From: Elizabethkingia sp. YR214
GTDB taxonomy: Bacteria; Bacteroidota; Bacteroidia; Flavobacteriales; Weeksellaceae
Assembly: GCF_003058195.1 (NCBI RefSeq)
Contig: NZ_QBUH01000003.1
Span: 372,001 to 436,000 of the forward strand
DNA length: 64,000 bases
Direction of reading: 5' to 3'
Part shown: piece by piece, positions 18,959-27,573 of the stretch
Numbering within the stretch: position 1 is the stretch's first letter
Layout: every line of letters begins with the position of its first letter
The notes under the pieces: model-generated
Database searches by the model: none
Seen by the model: the letters and a program-made list of their open reading frames with translations, nothing else
What the model was told of the DNA's origin: nothing
Translations under genes and position numbers: made by a program

Positions 18959-21343
18959 ATGTCAAAATTTATGACGACATTCCTGCTGCTATGTGGTATG
19001 GTAATGTCTTATGCGCAAAGTAGCTTTACTGTACAGGGGACGGTAAAAGATTCAGATAATCATTCTCCGGTAGGTCAGGCACAGATTAATATAGGAGGAG
19101 TTAAAGCGATATCTGATGCTAAAGGCGTTTTTTCTCTAAAAGTAAATAGTGGAGAATATGCAGTGGTGGTTACACATCCGAAATTCGATGCATTTAAAGA
19201 AAATCTGAAAGTAGATAAGCATCTTAAACTTGAGATCAATCTGGAGCATAGAGCTGAAGATATAGAAACAGTAGTACTGAATGTAAAACATCGTACTCCT
19301 GGTGCTATGATTGTGAGCTCTCTGGATAAAAATATGATTTCCAGAAACGTGGCTAGTAATTTGGGAAATTTGCTAACAAATATATCCGGAGTCGAAGGAT
19401 TGAAAACTGGTAATAATATTGTAAAGCCTATTATCCATGGGATGTACGGAAGCCGTGTTGCAATCCTTAATAACGGGGTAAAGATGGCTGAACAGGAATG
19501 GGGTGTAGAGCATGCTCCAAATGTGGATATTAGTAATTACCAGCATATAGATGTTGTAAAAGGAGCTTCGGCGTTAAAGTTTGGTGGTGATGCTATTGGT
19601 GGAGTTGTATTGCTGGAACCAGCAATATATCCTAAAAAAGATACACTGGAAGGAAGTGTAACGCTGAATGGGCAGTCTAATGGCCGAGGCGGTGGTGTTA
19701 ATGTAAACCTTTTGAAGCTATGGAAAAATGGCTGGGCAATTAATACTAACGGAGCCTATAATAAATTAGGAGATCTTAAGGCGCCTGACTATGGGTTAAT
19801 GAATACCGGATTGGAATCGAGTTCTTTTAATTTCGGAATCCAGAAGAAAAATGCACATAGAGGATTTTCTATAGATTACTATCTTACAAATCAGAATATT
19901 GGTATCCTAAGAGCTTCACATATAGGAAGCCCACAGGATTTTTATGAGGCAATTAATGCACCTCGTCCAATCTTCGAAAGAAATTTTAGCTATGATATTG
20001 ATAATCCTAAACAGGTTGTAGAACATCATCTGGTAAAGTTTAATGCTTATAATGATTTTAAAAACTTCGGTAAACTGTCTTTAACCTATAGTTTCCAGTA
20101 CAATCACAGACAGGAGTACGATATTCGTCGTGGAGATCTTAAAGCGTTGCCAGCTTTGGATATGGAGTTGATTACAAATCAGGTTAATATTAATCACTTA
20201 CTGAATAAAGACAACTGGAGTCTGGAATCCGGAATTGACGGGACCTATCAGAACAATTATTCAGATCCGGCTACTAAAGCCAGAAGATTGATTCCTAATT
20301 ATGATAAATATGCTGCTGGTGTTTATTCCATATTTAAATATAAATTCAATTCAAAATGGAATACAGAAGCATCTGCCAGATATGATTTTAACAGATATGA
20401 TGTAAACAAATGGTACGATACTTCAGATTGGAATAATCGTTATGCGGCTTTATATCCAGAATTTAAAGTAAAAGAAAAAGCAAACCGTACACTTACAAAT
20501 CCGATTCTGAATTATCATAATTTTTCTTTCAGTGCCGGGGTAGAATATAAACCCTCTTCAACACTTAATTTGAAATTTAATTATTCCAGAGTAAGCAGAA
20601 CACCAAATATTGCAGAACTATTCTCCGATGGATTACACCATTCTGCATCAGTGATAGAGGTTGGTGATATGAGTCTGAAAAATGAAACTGGTAATCAGTT
20701 TAATTTGTTAATCGAAAGCAAAATTAATGCTCTGCAAGGATTACAAATTTCACTGAATCCATATTTCTTTTATACCAAAAACTATATCAACGAAGTTCCT
20801 ACAGGAATACAGAATACAATTCGTGGTGTTTTCCCAGTATGGAGTTATCAACAAATTGATGCCAAAATGTTTGGTGCAGACTTAGATGTTAACTGGAAGC
20901 TTACTTCTAATTTAACATATAAAGGTCGTGCAGCTTATTTATACGGACAGGATATGACGAATAATGTTCCACTAATCCTGATGGCTCCAACTAACGTTTA
21001 CAATGCTATCGAGTTTAATAAACCAGAGTGGAATAATTTCTACTTCAATGTGAACAACAGGCAGGTATTCCGCCAGAACAGATATCCGTACAATCCTGTA
21101 TACATTACTTTGTACAATGCAGAAGGAGAAGCTTATGAAGCTACACTGGATCTTTCAACTCCTCCAAAAGCATATAATCTTTGGGGGCTGCAGGCTGGAG
21201 TTGATATTTATAAGAACTTCTCTGTAGGGCTTACTGTAAATAATCTTTTAAATACTAACTATAAAGATTATCTCAATAGACTGCGTTTCTTTAGCTATGA
21301 AATGGGACGCAATTTTATCTTAAATATTAAATACAACTTTTAA
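18959..21343 (+). CDS. ZnuD-like TonB-dependent receptor with N-terminal regulatory-like domain
   Basis: 794 residues: signal peptide to about 19 (VMSYAQ), a carboxypeptidase-regulatory-like beta domain (about 22-95, VQGTVKDSDNHSPVGQAQI), TonB-box-like ETVVLNV, plug, barrel and a terminal aromatic. The plug has NNGVKMAEQEWGVEHAPNVD and KGASALKFGGDAIGGVV. The end reads NYKDYLNRLRFF...MGRNF, the pattern shared with ZnuD-like metal receptors and with the receptor at 4989-7223. The upstream Cys/His protein and downstream lipoprotein make metal uptake the leading idea, but the metal is not known. The 227-base gap before it has no clear promoter. Confidence 0.83.
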   Translation: MSKFMTTFLLLCGMVMSYAQSSFTVQGTVKDSDNHSPVGQAQINIGGVKAISDAKGVFSLKVNSGEYAVVVTHPKFDAFKENLKVDKHLKLEINLEHRAEDIETVVLNVKHRTPGAMIVSSLDKNMISRNVASNLGNLLTNISGVEGLKTGNNIVKPIIHGMYGSRVAILNNGVKMAEQEWGVEHAPNVDISNYQHIDVVKGASALKFGGDAIGGVVLLEPAIYPKKDTLEGSVTLNGQSNGRGGGVNVNLLKLWKNGWAINTNGAYNKLGDLKAPDYGLMNTGLESSSFNFGIQKKNAHRGFSIDYYLTNQNIGILRASHIGSPQDFYEAINAPRPIFERNFSYDIDNPKQVVEHHLVKFNAYNDFKNFGKLSLTYSFQYNHRQEYDIRRGDLKALPALDMELITNQVNINHLLNKDNWSLESGIDGTYQNNYSDPATKARRLIPNYDKYAAGVYSIFKYKFNSKWNTEASARYDFNRYDVNKWYDTSDWNNRYAALYPEFKVKEKANRTLTNPILNYHNFSFSAGVEYKPSSTLNLKFNYSRVSRTPNIAELFSDGLHHSASVIEVGDMSLKNETGNQFNLLIESKINALQGLQISLNPYFFYTKNYINEVPTGIQNTIRGVFPVWSYQQIDAKMFGADLDVNWKLTSNLTYKGRAAYLYGQDMTNNVPLILMAPTNVYNAIEFNKPEWNNFYFNVNNRQVFRQNRYPYNPVYITLYNAEGEAYEATLDLSTPPKAYNLWGLQAGVDIYKNFSVGLTVNNLLNTNYKDYLNRLRFFSYEMGRNFILNIKYNF

Positions 21344-21431
21344 CCTCAGTTAAAGATTAAATATACACAGAGGTTATGTTAATTATAACCATGCATATTT
21401 CTTTCGATAACAAAAATAAATTTATAACAAA

Positions 21432-21995
21432 ATGAAAAATATATTCAGAATATTCAATATCAGTGTTTTATTAGCAATTTTAAGCTTAGTGTCTTTGTCA
21501 TGTAACAGAGGTTCCGTGGATGAGGATGATCTTCCTCAGGAAGAACTTTCCAATATTGTTTTGAATGTAACAGATGTTGCGGATAAAACAACTGCTGTTT
21601 ACGATTATCAGGTGAACGGATCAGCTCTTCCGAATATCAAATTACAGGATGGACATACTTATGATGTATCTGTTGTTTTCTTAAACGGGAATGAAGATGC
21701 TACCCAGGAAATTAAATCAGCTAAAGATGAACACTTCCTGATTTATAATTTTCCAAAATCTGATATTACATTAACCAGAACAGACGATACTTCTTCAACA
21801 CGTAAGGATGGTGCGAAAGTAGGCCTTAAAACACGTTGGGTTGTTAACAAGGCTCAAACTACAAATGGATCTCAGCTTATCTTAACATTGTATCATGAAC
21901 CTAAAACAGTTGCAGAATCTAAAAACGGTACTGAATGGGGAAAACAAACCGGAGGAGAAACCGATGCTGTAGGGCAATATAATATTGTAAAGTAG
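21432..21995 (+). CDS. Receptor-associated lipoprotein, function unknown
   Basis: 187 residues with a lipoprotein signal ending at C24 (LVSLSC), followed by an acidic stretch DEDD that may favour surface display in Flavobacteriia (inference). The mature part is beta-rich: LNVTDVADKTTAVYDYQVNG, then LKTRWVVNKAQ, LILTLYHEPK and GGETDAVGQYNI. I recall this arrangement from lipoproteins encoded right after ZnuD-like receptors in Bacteroidota. It lies 88 bases after the receptor on the same strand and ends before a perfect hairpin terminator, so it closes the cassette. Confidence 0.7.
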   Translation: MKNIFRIFNISVLLAILSLVSLSCNRGSVDEDDLPQEELSNIVLNVTDVADKTTAVYDYQVNGSALPNIKLQDGHTYDVSVVFLNGNEDATQEIKSAKDEHFLIYNFPKSDITLTRTDDTSSTRKDGAKVGLKTRWVVNKAQTTNGSQLILTLYHEPKTVAESKNGTEWGKQTGGETDAVGQYNIVK

Positions 21996-22022
21996 TTTAA
22001 TAGTAAATATATTTATGGTACA

Positions 22023-22056
22023 GGGTATGAAACATAGTTTCATACCCTTACTTTTT
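22023..22056 (+). terminator. Terminator of the receptor cassette
   Basis: GGGTATGAAAC and GTTTCATACCC form a perfect 11-pair stem with a three-base loop, then CTTTTT. Confidence 0.85.
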
Positions 22057-22075
22057 ACCAGATGTTTCAAATTCG

Positions 22076-22083
22076 TATCTTTG
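22076..22083 (+). promoter_or_regulatory. -7 promoter element for rimO
   Basis: TATCTTTG, 18 bases before the rimO ATG, just after the upstream terminator. Confidence 0.6.
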
Positions 22084-22101
22084 CAAACTGAAAATTGACA
22101 A

Positions 22102-23406
22102 ATGCGGACAAAATCTTCTAACAAAAAGAAAATTAATATTGTAACACTCGGGTGTTCCAAGAATGTATATGACTCCGAAGTATTGATGGGGCAACTTAAA
22201 GCCAATGGCAAAGAGGTGGTTCATGAAGACAAGGGAGATATTGTTGTAATTAATACCTGTGGATTTATTGATAATGCTAAAGAAGAGAGTATTAATACAA
22301 TTCTGGAATATGTAGAACTTAAAAACCAGGGTGCTGTAGAAAAAGTTTTCGTTACAGGCTGCCTTTCCGAAAGATATAAGCCAGATTTGGTAAGAGAAAT
22401 TCCGGATGTGGATCAGTATTTTGGTACCCGCGATCTGCCAATTTTGCTAAAACACTTAGGAGCAGATTACCGCCATGAATTGGTAGGAGAGCGTCTTACC
22501 ACAACACCGAGACATTATGCTTACCTTAAAATTTCTGAAGGCTGCGACAGACCATGTACTTTCTGTGCAATACCTTTAATGAGAGGTAATCACATTTCTA
22601 CTCCGATAGAAAACTTGGTAAAAGAGACTGAGAATTTAGCTAAGAATGGAGTGAAAGAATTAATTCTTATCGCTCAGGATCTTACCTTCTACGGATTAGA
22701 TATTTATAAAAAACGTGCATTAGGTGATCTTCTGAAAGAGCTTGTAAAAGTGGAAGGAATTGAGTGGATTCGTCTGCACTATGCATTCCCTACTGGTTTC
22801 CCGGAAGATGTACTGGAAATTATAAAAGAAGAGCCTAAAATCTGTAACTATATAGATATTCCGCTTCAGCATATTAATAATGATGTTCTAAAGCGTATGA
22901 AGCGTGGAACTACTTTCGAGAAGACTAATGCTTTATTAGATAAGTTCCGTGAAAAAGTTCCGGGAATGGCCATTAGAACTACTCTTATCGTAGGTTTCCC
23001 TGGTGAAACTGAAGAGCATTTTGAAGAATTGAAAAACTGGGTAAGAGATCAGCGTTTTGACAGATTAGGCTGTTTTACCTATTCTCACGAAGAAAATACA
23101 GGTGCATTTATTTATGAAGATGATGTTCCTGCAGAAGTTAAAGAGCGTCGTGTAGAAGAAATTATGGAAGTTCAGCAGCAAATTTCATATGAGATAAATC
23201 AGGAAAAAATTGGTAAGACCTTCAAATGTATATTTGACAGAAAAGAAGGAAACTATTTTATCGGAAGAACAGAATTCGATTCTCCGGATGTGGATAACAC
23301 TGTTTTGGTACCTGCCGAAAATATGTATATCAGTGTAGGAGAGTTTGTTAATGTGAAAATTACTTCTGCCGACGATTTCGATTTATACGGGGAAGTTGTA
23401 GACTAA
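22102..23406 (+). CDS. rimO: Ribosomal protein S12 methylthiotransferase
   Basis: 434 residues with the three-domain methylthiotransferase layout: N-terminal UPF0004 (NIVTLGCSKNVYDSE, Cys residues for the auxiliary cluster), radical-SAM core with C148-x3-C152-x2-C155 (EGCDRPCTFC), and C-terminal TRAM domain (about 365-430). It adds a methylthio group to an Asp of S12 in the cytosol. The SEGCDRPCTFCAIPLMRG sequence and the absence of tRNA-type features favour RimO over MiaB. Own promoter and terminator. Confidence 0.96.
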   Translation: MRTKSSNKKKINIVTLGCSKNVYDSEVLMGQLKANGKEVVHEDKGDIVVINTCGFIDNAKEESINTILEYVELKNQGAVEKVFVTGCLSERYKPDLVREIPDVDQYFGTRDLPILLKHLGADYRHELVGERLTTTPRHYAYLKISEGCDRPCTFCAIPLMRGNHISTPIENLVKETENLAKNGVKELILIAQDLTFYGLDIYKKRALGDLLKELVKVEGIEWIRLHYAFPTGFPEDVLEIIKEEPKICNYIDIPLQHINNDVLKRMKRGTTFEKTNALLDKFREKVPGMAIRTTLIVGFPGETEEHFEELKNWVRDQRFDRLGCFTYSHEENTGAFIYEDDVPAEVKERRVEEIMEVQQQISYEINQEKIGKTFKCIFDRKEGNYFIGRTEFDSPDVDNTVLVPAENMYISVGEFVNVKITSADDFDLYGEVVD

Positions 23407-23457
23407 TACTTTAATCTGCATTTAAATAATAGAATCAAGGGATAGCCCTTTACCATA

Positions 23458-23485
23458 GCCGGAAGATTAGTCTTCCGGCTTTTTT
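23458..23485 (+). terminator. Terminator after rimO
   Basis: GCCGGAAGA and TCTTCCGGC pair around TTAG and are followed by six T. Confidence 0.9.
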
Positions 23486-23600
23486 GTTTGCTGTAAACGG
23501 TATGTTTTTTTTAATGAGAAGCCTGATAATCAGTTTCTTTATATGTGGACAAAGTGTGTGAAAACCTGTCAAAATAAAAATGCTTATTTTTGGCTCCTGT

Positions 23601-23984
23601 ATGAAATTGATAAAACGAATGAGTAGAGTTATATTTCTGTTAACCCTGCTGCCGGCAATTGCTTGTAGTACGGTTAGTAATATGAAGTTAGGCGAAGAAA
23701 AGTCAACAACAGTTTCTTATTACAGCGATACGTTTAACGGACGCAAGACTTCCAGTGGTGAAGTTTTCGATAATGGTAAACTGACCGCTGCGCATGCAAA
23801 TCTTCCTTTCGGTACCAGAGTATTGCTTACCAATGTTGCCACAGGAGACACCGTAACCGTAAAAGTAAACGACAGAGGATATCTTCATAAAGGAAGAGCC
23901 TTCGATATTACGAAGTCAGCTTTTAAGAAATTAGGAGATGTACGTAAGGGTGTGCTGAAAGTCACTTATAGGGTATTAGAATAA
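23601..23984 (+). CDS. rlpA: Short RlpA-like lipoprotein (DPBB domain only)
   Basis: About 127 residues from the ATG at 23601. An in-frame ATG at 23580 would add seven residues that spoil the signal peptide. The lipobox LPAIAC precedes a double-psi beta-barrel. RlpA proteins are septal lytic transglycosylases acting on glycan strands free of stem peptides. The residues tied to catalysis are all here: Glu in SSGEVF, His in AAHANLP and Asp in VNDRG. The peptidoglycan-binding SPOR domain of longer RlpA proteins is missing, so recruitment to the septum must differ or be absent. Monocistronic. Confidence 0.85.
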   Translation: MKLIKRMSRVIFLLTLLPAIACSTVSNMKLGEEKSTTVSYYSDTFNGRKTSSGEVFDNGKLTAAHANLPFGTRVLLTNVATGDTVTVKVNDRGYLHKGRAFDITKSAFKKLGDVRKGVLKVTYRVLE

Positions 23985-23986
23985 AG

Positions 23987-24014
23987 AAAAGCCTCGTATA
24001 CAGAGGTTTTTTAT
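23987..24014 (+). terminator. Terminator after rlpA
   Basis: AAGCCTC and GAGGTTT pair with one G-T wobble around a seven-base loop, then a T-rich tail. Confidence 0.65.
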
Positions 24015-24052
24015 TTAATACATACTAAATCAGAACTACAAGAAAATTAAAT

Positions 24053-24060
24053 TATATTTG
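24053..24060 (+). promoter_or_regulatory. -7 promoter element for the symporter-pafA operon
   Basis: TATATTTG, 16 bases before the symporter ATG. No -33 TTG at normal spacing. Confidence 0.55.
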
Positions 24061-24076
24061 CAGGAGAGACAATTTT

Positions 24077-25327
24077 ATGAAAGGACAAAATAAACTTTTT
24101 ATTTCTATTATCGCTGCCCTTGTATTGGGTGTAATTATAGGAGCCATTGTTCACTTTAACTATCCAAAGGAAACTATTGATACTTTTTCCAAAAACATTA
24201 AACTTTTAGGTAGCTTATTTATTCGTCTGGTACAGATGATTATTGCGCCATTAGTATTCTCTACATTGGTAGTAGGTATCGCTAAAATGGGGGACATGAA
24301 AATGGTTGGACGTGTTGGTGCTAAAGCAATGACATGGTTCATTACAGCATCTTTAACATCATTATTAATAGGTCTGGTACTGGTTAACATTATGAAACCA
24401 GGTGAAGGAACTGATATTGTAATGAATGTAAGCGATGCAGGAGACTTATTAAAAACGCAAAGTGACTTTACGTTGGAACACTTTGTAAACCATATGGTGC
24501 CAAAGAGTATTTTCGAAGCTTTTTCCACAAACGAGATTCTGCAGATTGTAGTTTTCTCTGTAATTTTTGGGATTGCATTAGGTGCTTATGGTGAAAAAGG
24601 ACAGATGGTAACAGATTTCCTGGATAAAATAGCTCACGTTGTATTAATCATGGTAAACTATGTTATGTGGTTTGCACCTTTAGGAGTATTGGGAGCCGTT
24701 GCAGCAGCCGTTGCAAAATATGGTTTCGAAATATTTACCCTTTATGCCCACTATTTACTGGCATTCGTTCTGGGGATTGCAGCACTATGGGCCGTACTAC
24801 TTGGGGTTGGTTACCTGGTATTAGGAAAGAGACTAAAAGACTTATTAAGACATATAAAAACACCTTTATTAATTGCATTTACGACAACTAGTTCTGAAGC
24901 GGTTTTCCCAAAACTTGTAGAAGAATTAGAAAAATTCGGAGCACAGAATAAGATTATTTCATTTACACTTCCTTTAGGTTATTCTTTTAACCTGGATGGT
25001 AGTATGATGTATATGACTTTTGCATCTTTATTTATTGCTCAGGTATATGATATTCATATGCCTATTGAAAAGCAGTTACTAATGTTATTGGTACTAATGC
25101 TTACCAGTAAAGGTGTTGCAGGTGTGCCAAGAGCATCACTAATTGTTGTGGTTGCTACATGTTCTATGTTTGGTATTCCACCAGAAGGTATTGCCTTAAT
25201 TCTGCCAATCGACCACTTCTGTGATATGGCGCGTAGTATGACCAATGTATTAGGAAATGCTTTGGCTACAACAGCTGTAGATAAGTGGGAGGGACACATT
25301 GCAGTAGAGCAGGAAAATATACATTAA
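24077..25327 (+). CDS. Dicarboxylate/amino acid:cation symporter (DAACS family)
   Basis: 416 residues, eight transmembrane helices plus two re-entrant hairpins as in GltPh. Family motifs are clear: the Ser-rich hairpin FTTTSSEAVFPKL near residue 273, SFNLDGSMMYM (NxDG) near 300, and the late KGVAGVPRASLIVV. It imports glutamate, aspartate or C4-dicarboxylates with sodium or protons. The sequence does not decide between GltP and DctA substrate types. It shares a transcript with pafA, 16 bases downstream, joining import of a carbon or nitrogen source with phosphate release outside the membrane. Confidence 0.9.
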   Translation: MKGQNKLFISIIAALVLGVIIGAIVHFNYPKETIDTFSKNIKLLGSLFIRLVQMIIAPLVFSTLVVGIAKMGDMKMVGRVGAKAMTWFITASLTSLLIGLVLVNIMKPGEGTDIVMNVSDAGDLLKTQSDFTLEHFVNHMVPKSIFEAFSTNEILQIVVFSVIFGIALGAYGEKGQMVTDFLDKIAHVVLIMVNYVMWFAPLGVLGAVAAAVAKYGFEIFTLYAHYLLAFVLGIAALWAVLLGVGYLVLGKRLKDLLRHIKTPLLIAFTTTSSEAVFPKLVEELEKFGAQNKIISFTLPLGYSFNLDGSMMYMTFASLFIAQVYDIHMPIEKQLLMLLVLMLTSKGVAGVPRASLIVVVATCSMFGIPPEGIALILPIDHFCDMARSMTNVLGNALATTAVDKWEGHIAVEQENIH

Positions 25328-25343
25328 TAAATTAAAAATAATC

Positions 25344-26984
25344 ATGTTAACACCGAAGAAGTGGTTGCTGGGAGTTCTTGTAGTATCAGGAATGCTGGGA
25401 GCCCAAAAAACTAATGCTGTACCAAGACCTAAACTTGTTGTAGGACTGGTAGTTGATCAGATGAGATGGGATTATCTTTACCGTTATTATAGCAAGTATG
25501 GTGAAGGAGGTTTTAAGAGAATGCTGAATACCGGTTTTTCGTTAAATAATGTTCATATAGACTATGTGCCTACAGTAACGGCAATTGGACATACCTCAAT
25601 TTTTACAGGTTCGGTTCCTTCCATCCACGGAATTGCAGGAAATGACTGGTATGATAAAGAATTAGGGAAAAGTGTTTACTGTACATCCGATGAAACAGTA
25701 CAACCGGTGGGAACTACTTCTAATGCTATAGGACAGCATTCACCAAGAAATCTTTGGTCTACAACTGTAACGGATCAGTTGGGGTTGGCAACAAACTTTA
25801 CTTCTAAAGTTGTTGGTGTTTCATTGAAAGACAGAGCATCGATTCTGCCTGCAGGACACAACCCGACAGGAGCATTCTGGTTCGATGATACTACAGGTAA
25901 ATTTATTACCAGTACATACTATACTAAAGAATTACCTAAATGGGTAAACGACTTCAACAATAAAAATGTTCCGGCTCAGCTGGTAGCTAATGGCTGGAAT
26001 ACATTATTGCCAATTAATCAGTATACAGAAAGTTCAGAAGATAATGTAGAATGGGAAGGCTTACTAGGAAGTAAAAAAACACCTACATTCCCTTATACAG
26101 ATCTGGCTAAAGATTATGAAGCTAAAAAAGGATTAATTCGTACTACACCATTTGGAAACACTTTAACTCTTCAGATGGCAGATGCTGCTATTGATGGTAA
26201 CCAAATGGGAGCTGATGATATTACGGACTTCCTTACAGTAAACCTGGCTTCAACGGATTATGTAGGACACAATTTTGGTCCAAACTCTATAGAAGTTGAG
26301 GATACTTATCTGAGATTAGACAGAGATTTGGCTGATTTCTTCAATAACCTTGATAAAAAAGTTGGAAAAGGAAACTACCTTGTATTCCTTTCTGCCGATC
26401 ACGGTGCGGCACATTCTGTAGGCTTTATGCAAGCGCATAAAATGCCAACAGGCTTCTTTGTAGAAGATATGAAAAAAGAAATGAACGTTAAGCTGAAACA
26501 AAAATTCGGTGCTGATAATCTAATTGCAGCTGCAATGAACTATCAGGTTTATTTCGACAGAAAAGTTTTAGCAGATAGTAAATTAGAACTGGACGATGTA
26601 CGAGATTACGTAATGGAAGAGCTTAAAAAAGAGCCATCTGTTCTGTATGTTCTTAGTACAGGAGAAATAGCGGAAGCTTCGATCCCGGAACCAATAAAAT
26701 CCAGAGTGATCAATGGTTATAACTGGAAAAGAAGCGGAGATATTCAGATAATTTCTAAAGACGGATATCTTTCTGCGTATTCCAAAAAAGGAACAACACA
26801 CAGTGTATGGAACTCTTATGACTCACATATTCCTCTACTCTTTATGGGATGGGGTATTAAGCAGGGAGAATCCAATCAGTCATACCATATGACGGATATT
26901 GCACCAACTGTTTCATCTTTACTTAAAATTCAGTTCCCCAGTGGTGCTGTTGGTAAACCAATTACCGAAGTTATAGGAAGATAA
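25344..26984 (+). CDS. pafA: Alkaline phosphatase PafA, periplasmic phosphomonoesterase
   Basis: 546 residues with a cleavable N-terminal signal. Belongs to the alkaline phosphatase superfamily. The nucleophile is T79 in YVPTVTAIGH, zinc ligands fit D38, D305, H309, D352, H353 and H486, and substrate phosphate contacts fit N100, K162 and R164. I counted each of these in the translation and they coincide with the numbering of the well-studied E. meningoseptica enzyme, which prefers phosphate monoesters and is little inhibited by phosphate product. It probably releases phosphate from organic esters in the periplasm. Second gene of the symporter operon, ending at a terminator. Confidence 0.96.
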   Translation: MLTPKKWLLGVLVVSGMLGAQKTNAVPRPKLVVGLVVDQMRWDYLYRYYSKYGEGGFKRMLNTGFSLNNVHIDYVPTVTAIGHTSIFTGSVPSIHGIAGNDWYDKELGKSVYCTSDETVQPVGTTSNAIGQHSPRNLWSTTVTDQLGLATNFTSKVVGVSLKDRASILPAGHNPTGAFWFDDTTGKFITSTYYTKELPKWVNDFNNKNVPAQLVANGWNTLLPINQYTESSEDNVEWEGLLGSKKTPTFPYTDLAKDYEAKKGLIRTTPFGNTLTLQMADAAIDGNQMGADDITDFLTVNLASTDYVGHNFGPNSIEVEDTYLRLDRDLADFFNNLDKKVGKGNYLVFLSADHGAAHSVGFMQAHKMPTGFFVEDMKKEMNVKLKQKFGADNLIAAAMNYQVYFDRKVLADSKLELDDVRDYVMEELKKEPSVLYVLSTGEIAEASIPEPIKSRVINGYNWKRSGDIQIISKDGYLSAYSKKGTTHSVWNSYDSHIPLLFMGWGIKQGESNQSYHMTDIAPTVSSLLKIQFPSGAVGKPITEVIGR

Positions 26985-27003
26985 GCGATTAAAAATATTA
27001 CTA

Positions 27004-27039
27004 AAATCCTGATGAGATATTTCTTATCAGGATTTTTTT
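27004..27039 (+). terminator. Terminator after pafA
   Basis: AATCCTGAT and ATCAGGATT pair around an AT-rich loop, followed by seven T. Confidence 0.8.
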
Positions 27040-27068
27040 ATATTTAAATAACCAAATAACAGATAACG

Positions 27069-27518
27069 ATGAAATATTTATATATTATTATAATACTATT
27101 ATTGATTTCCTGGGCGCCGCAAGGCGAAATAAGTAATAATAAAGAGAAAGAGCAGCTGGACTGTTCCTGTTCAGAATATGATAATCACTCAGTTATCGGA
27201 ACCAATATACATTTTGGCAAAAATGGAGTTTTGCTTCAGTGTGCTACTGTTATCCGTGCTTATGTGACAGATGAAAACGGGAAAAATGAACATGAAGAAT
27301 CCCACATTAGCTGTATTGCTAAAAAAAATAAAACCTATAAGTTGGCAGACAGTATAACTTATTTTAATAAGAAGGATTGGGTAAAAGTACCCAAAGAAAC
27401 ATTTCTGAACAGGAAACAAACAATTATTGATAAACCTCATAGCAGTTTTTATCAGTTTGGATTGAATGAAAAATATCAAATAATTTCTGTAAATGAGTTT
27501 TATATCAATAAACGTTGA
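27069..27518 (+). CDS. Exported protein of unknown function
   Basis: 149 residues beginning with a hydrophobic signal (about 1-19). The mature part has four cysteines: two in LDCSCSEYDNHS, then LLQCATV and ISCIAKKN, which could form disulfides in the periplasm. No family was recognised. It lies 55 bases before the WG-repeat lipoprotein gene on the same strand and no terminator separates them, so the two may share a transcript. Confidence 0.6.
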   Translation: MKYLYIIIILLLISWAPQGEISNNKEKEQLDCSCSEYDNHSVIGTNIHFGKNGVLLQCATVIRAYVTDENGKNEHEESHISCIAKKNKTYKLADSITYFNKKDWVKVPKETFLNRKQTIIDKPHSSFYQFGLNEKYQIISVNEFYINKR

Positions 27519-27573
27519 TATATTTGGTTCTTAATTATTTCTACTTATTATATAAAACTAGACAAGACATCAT

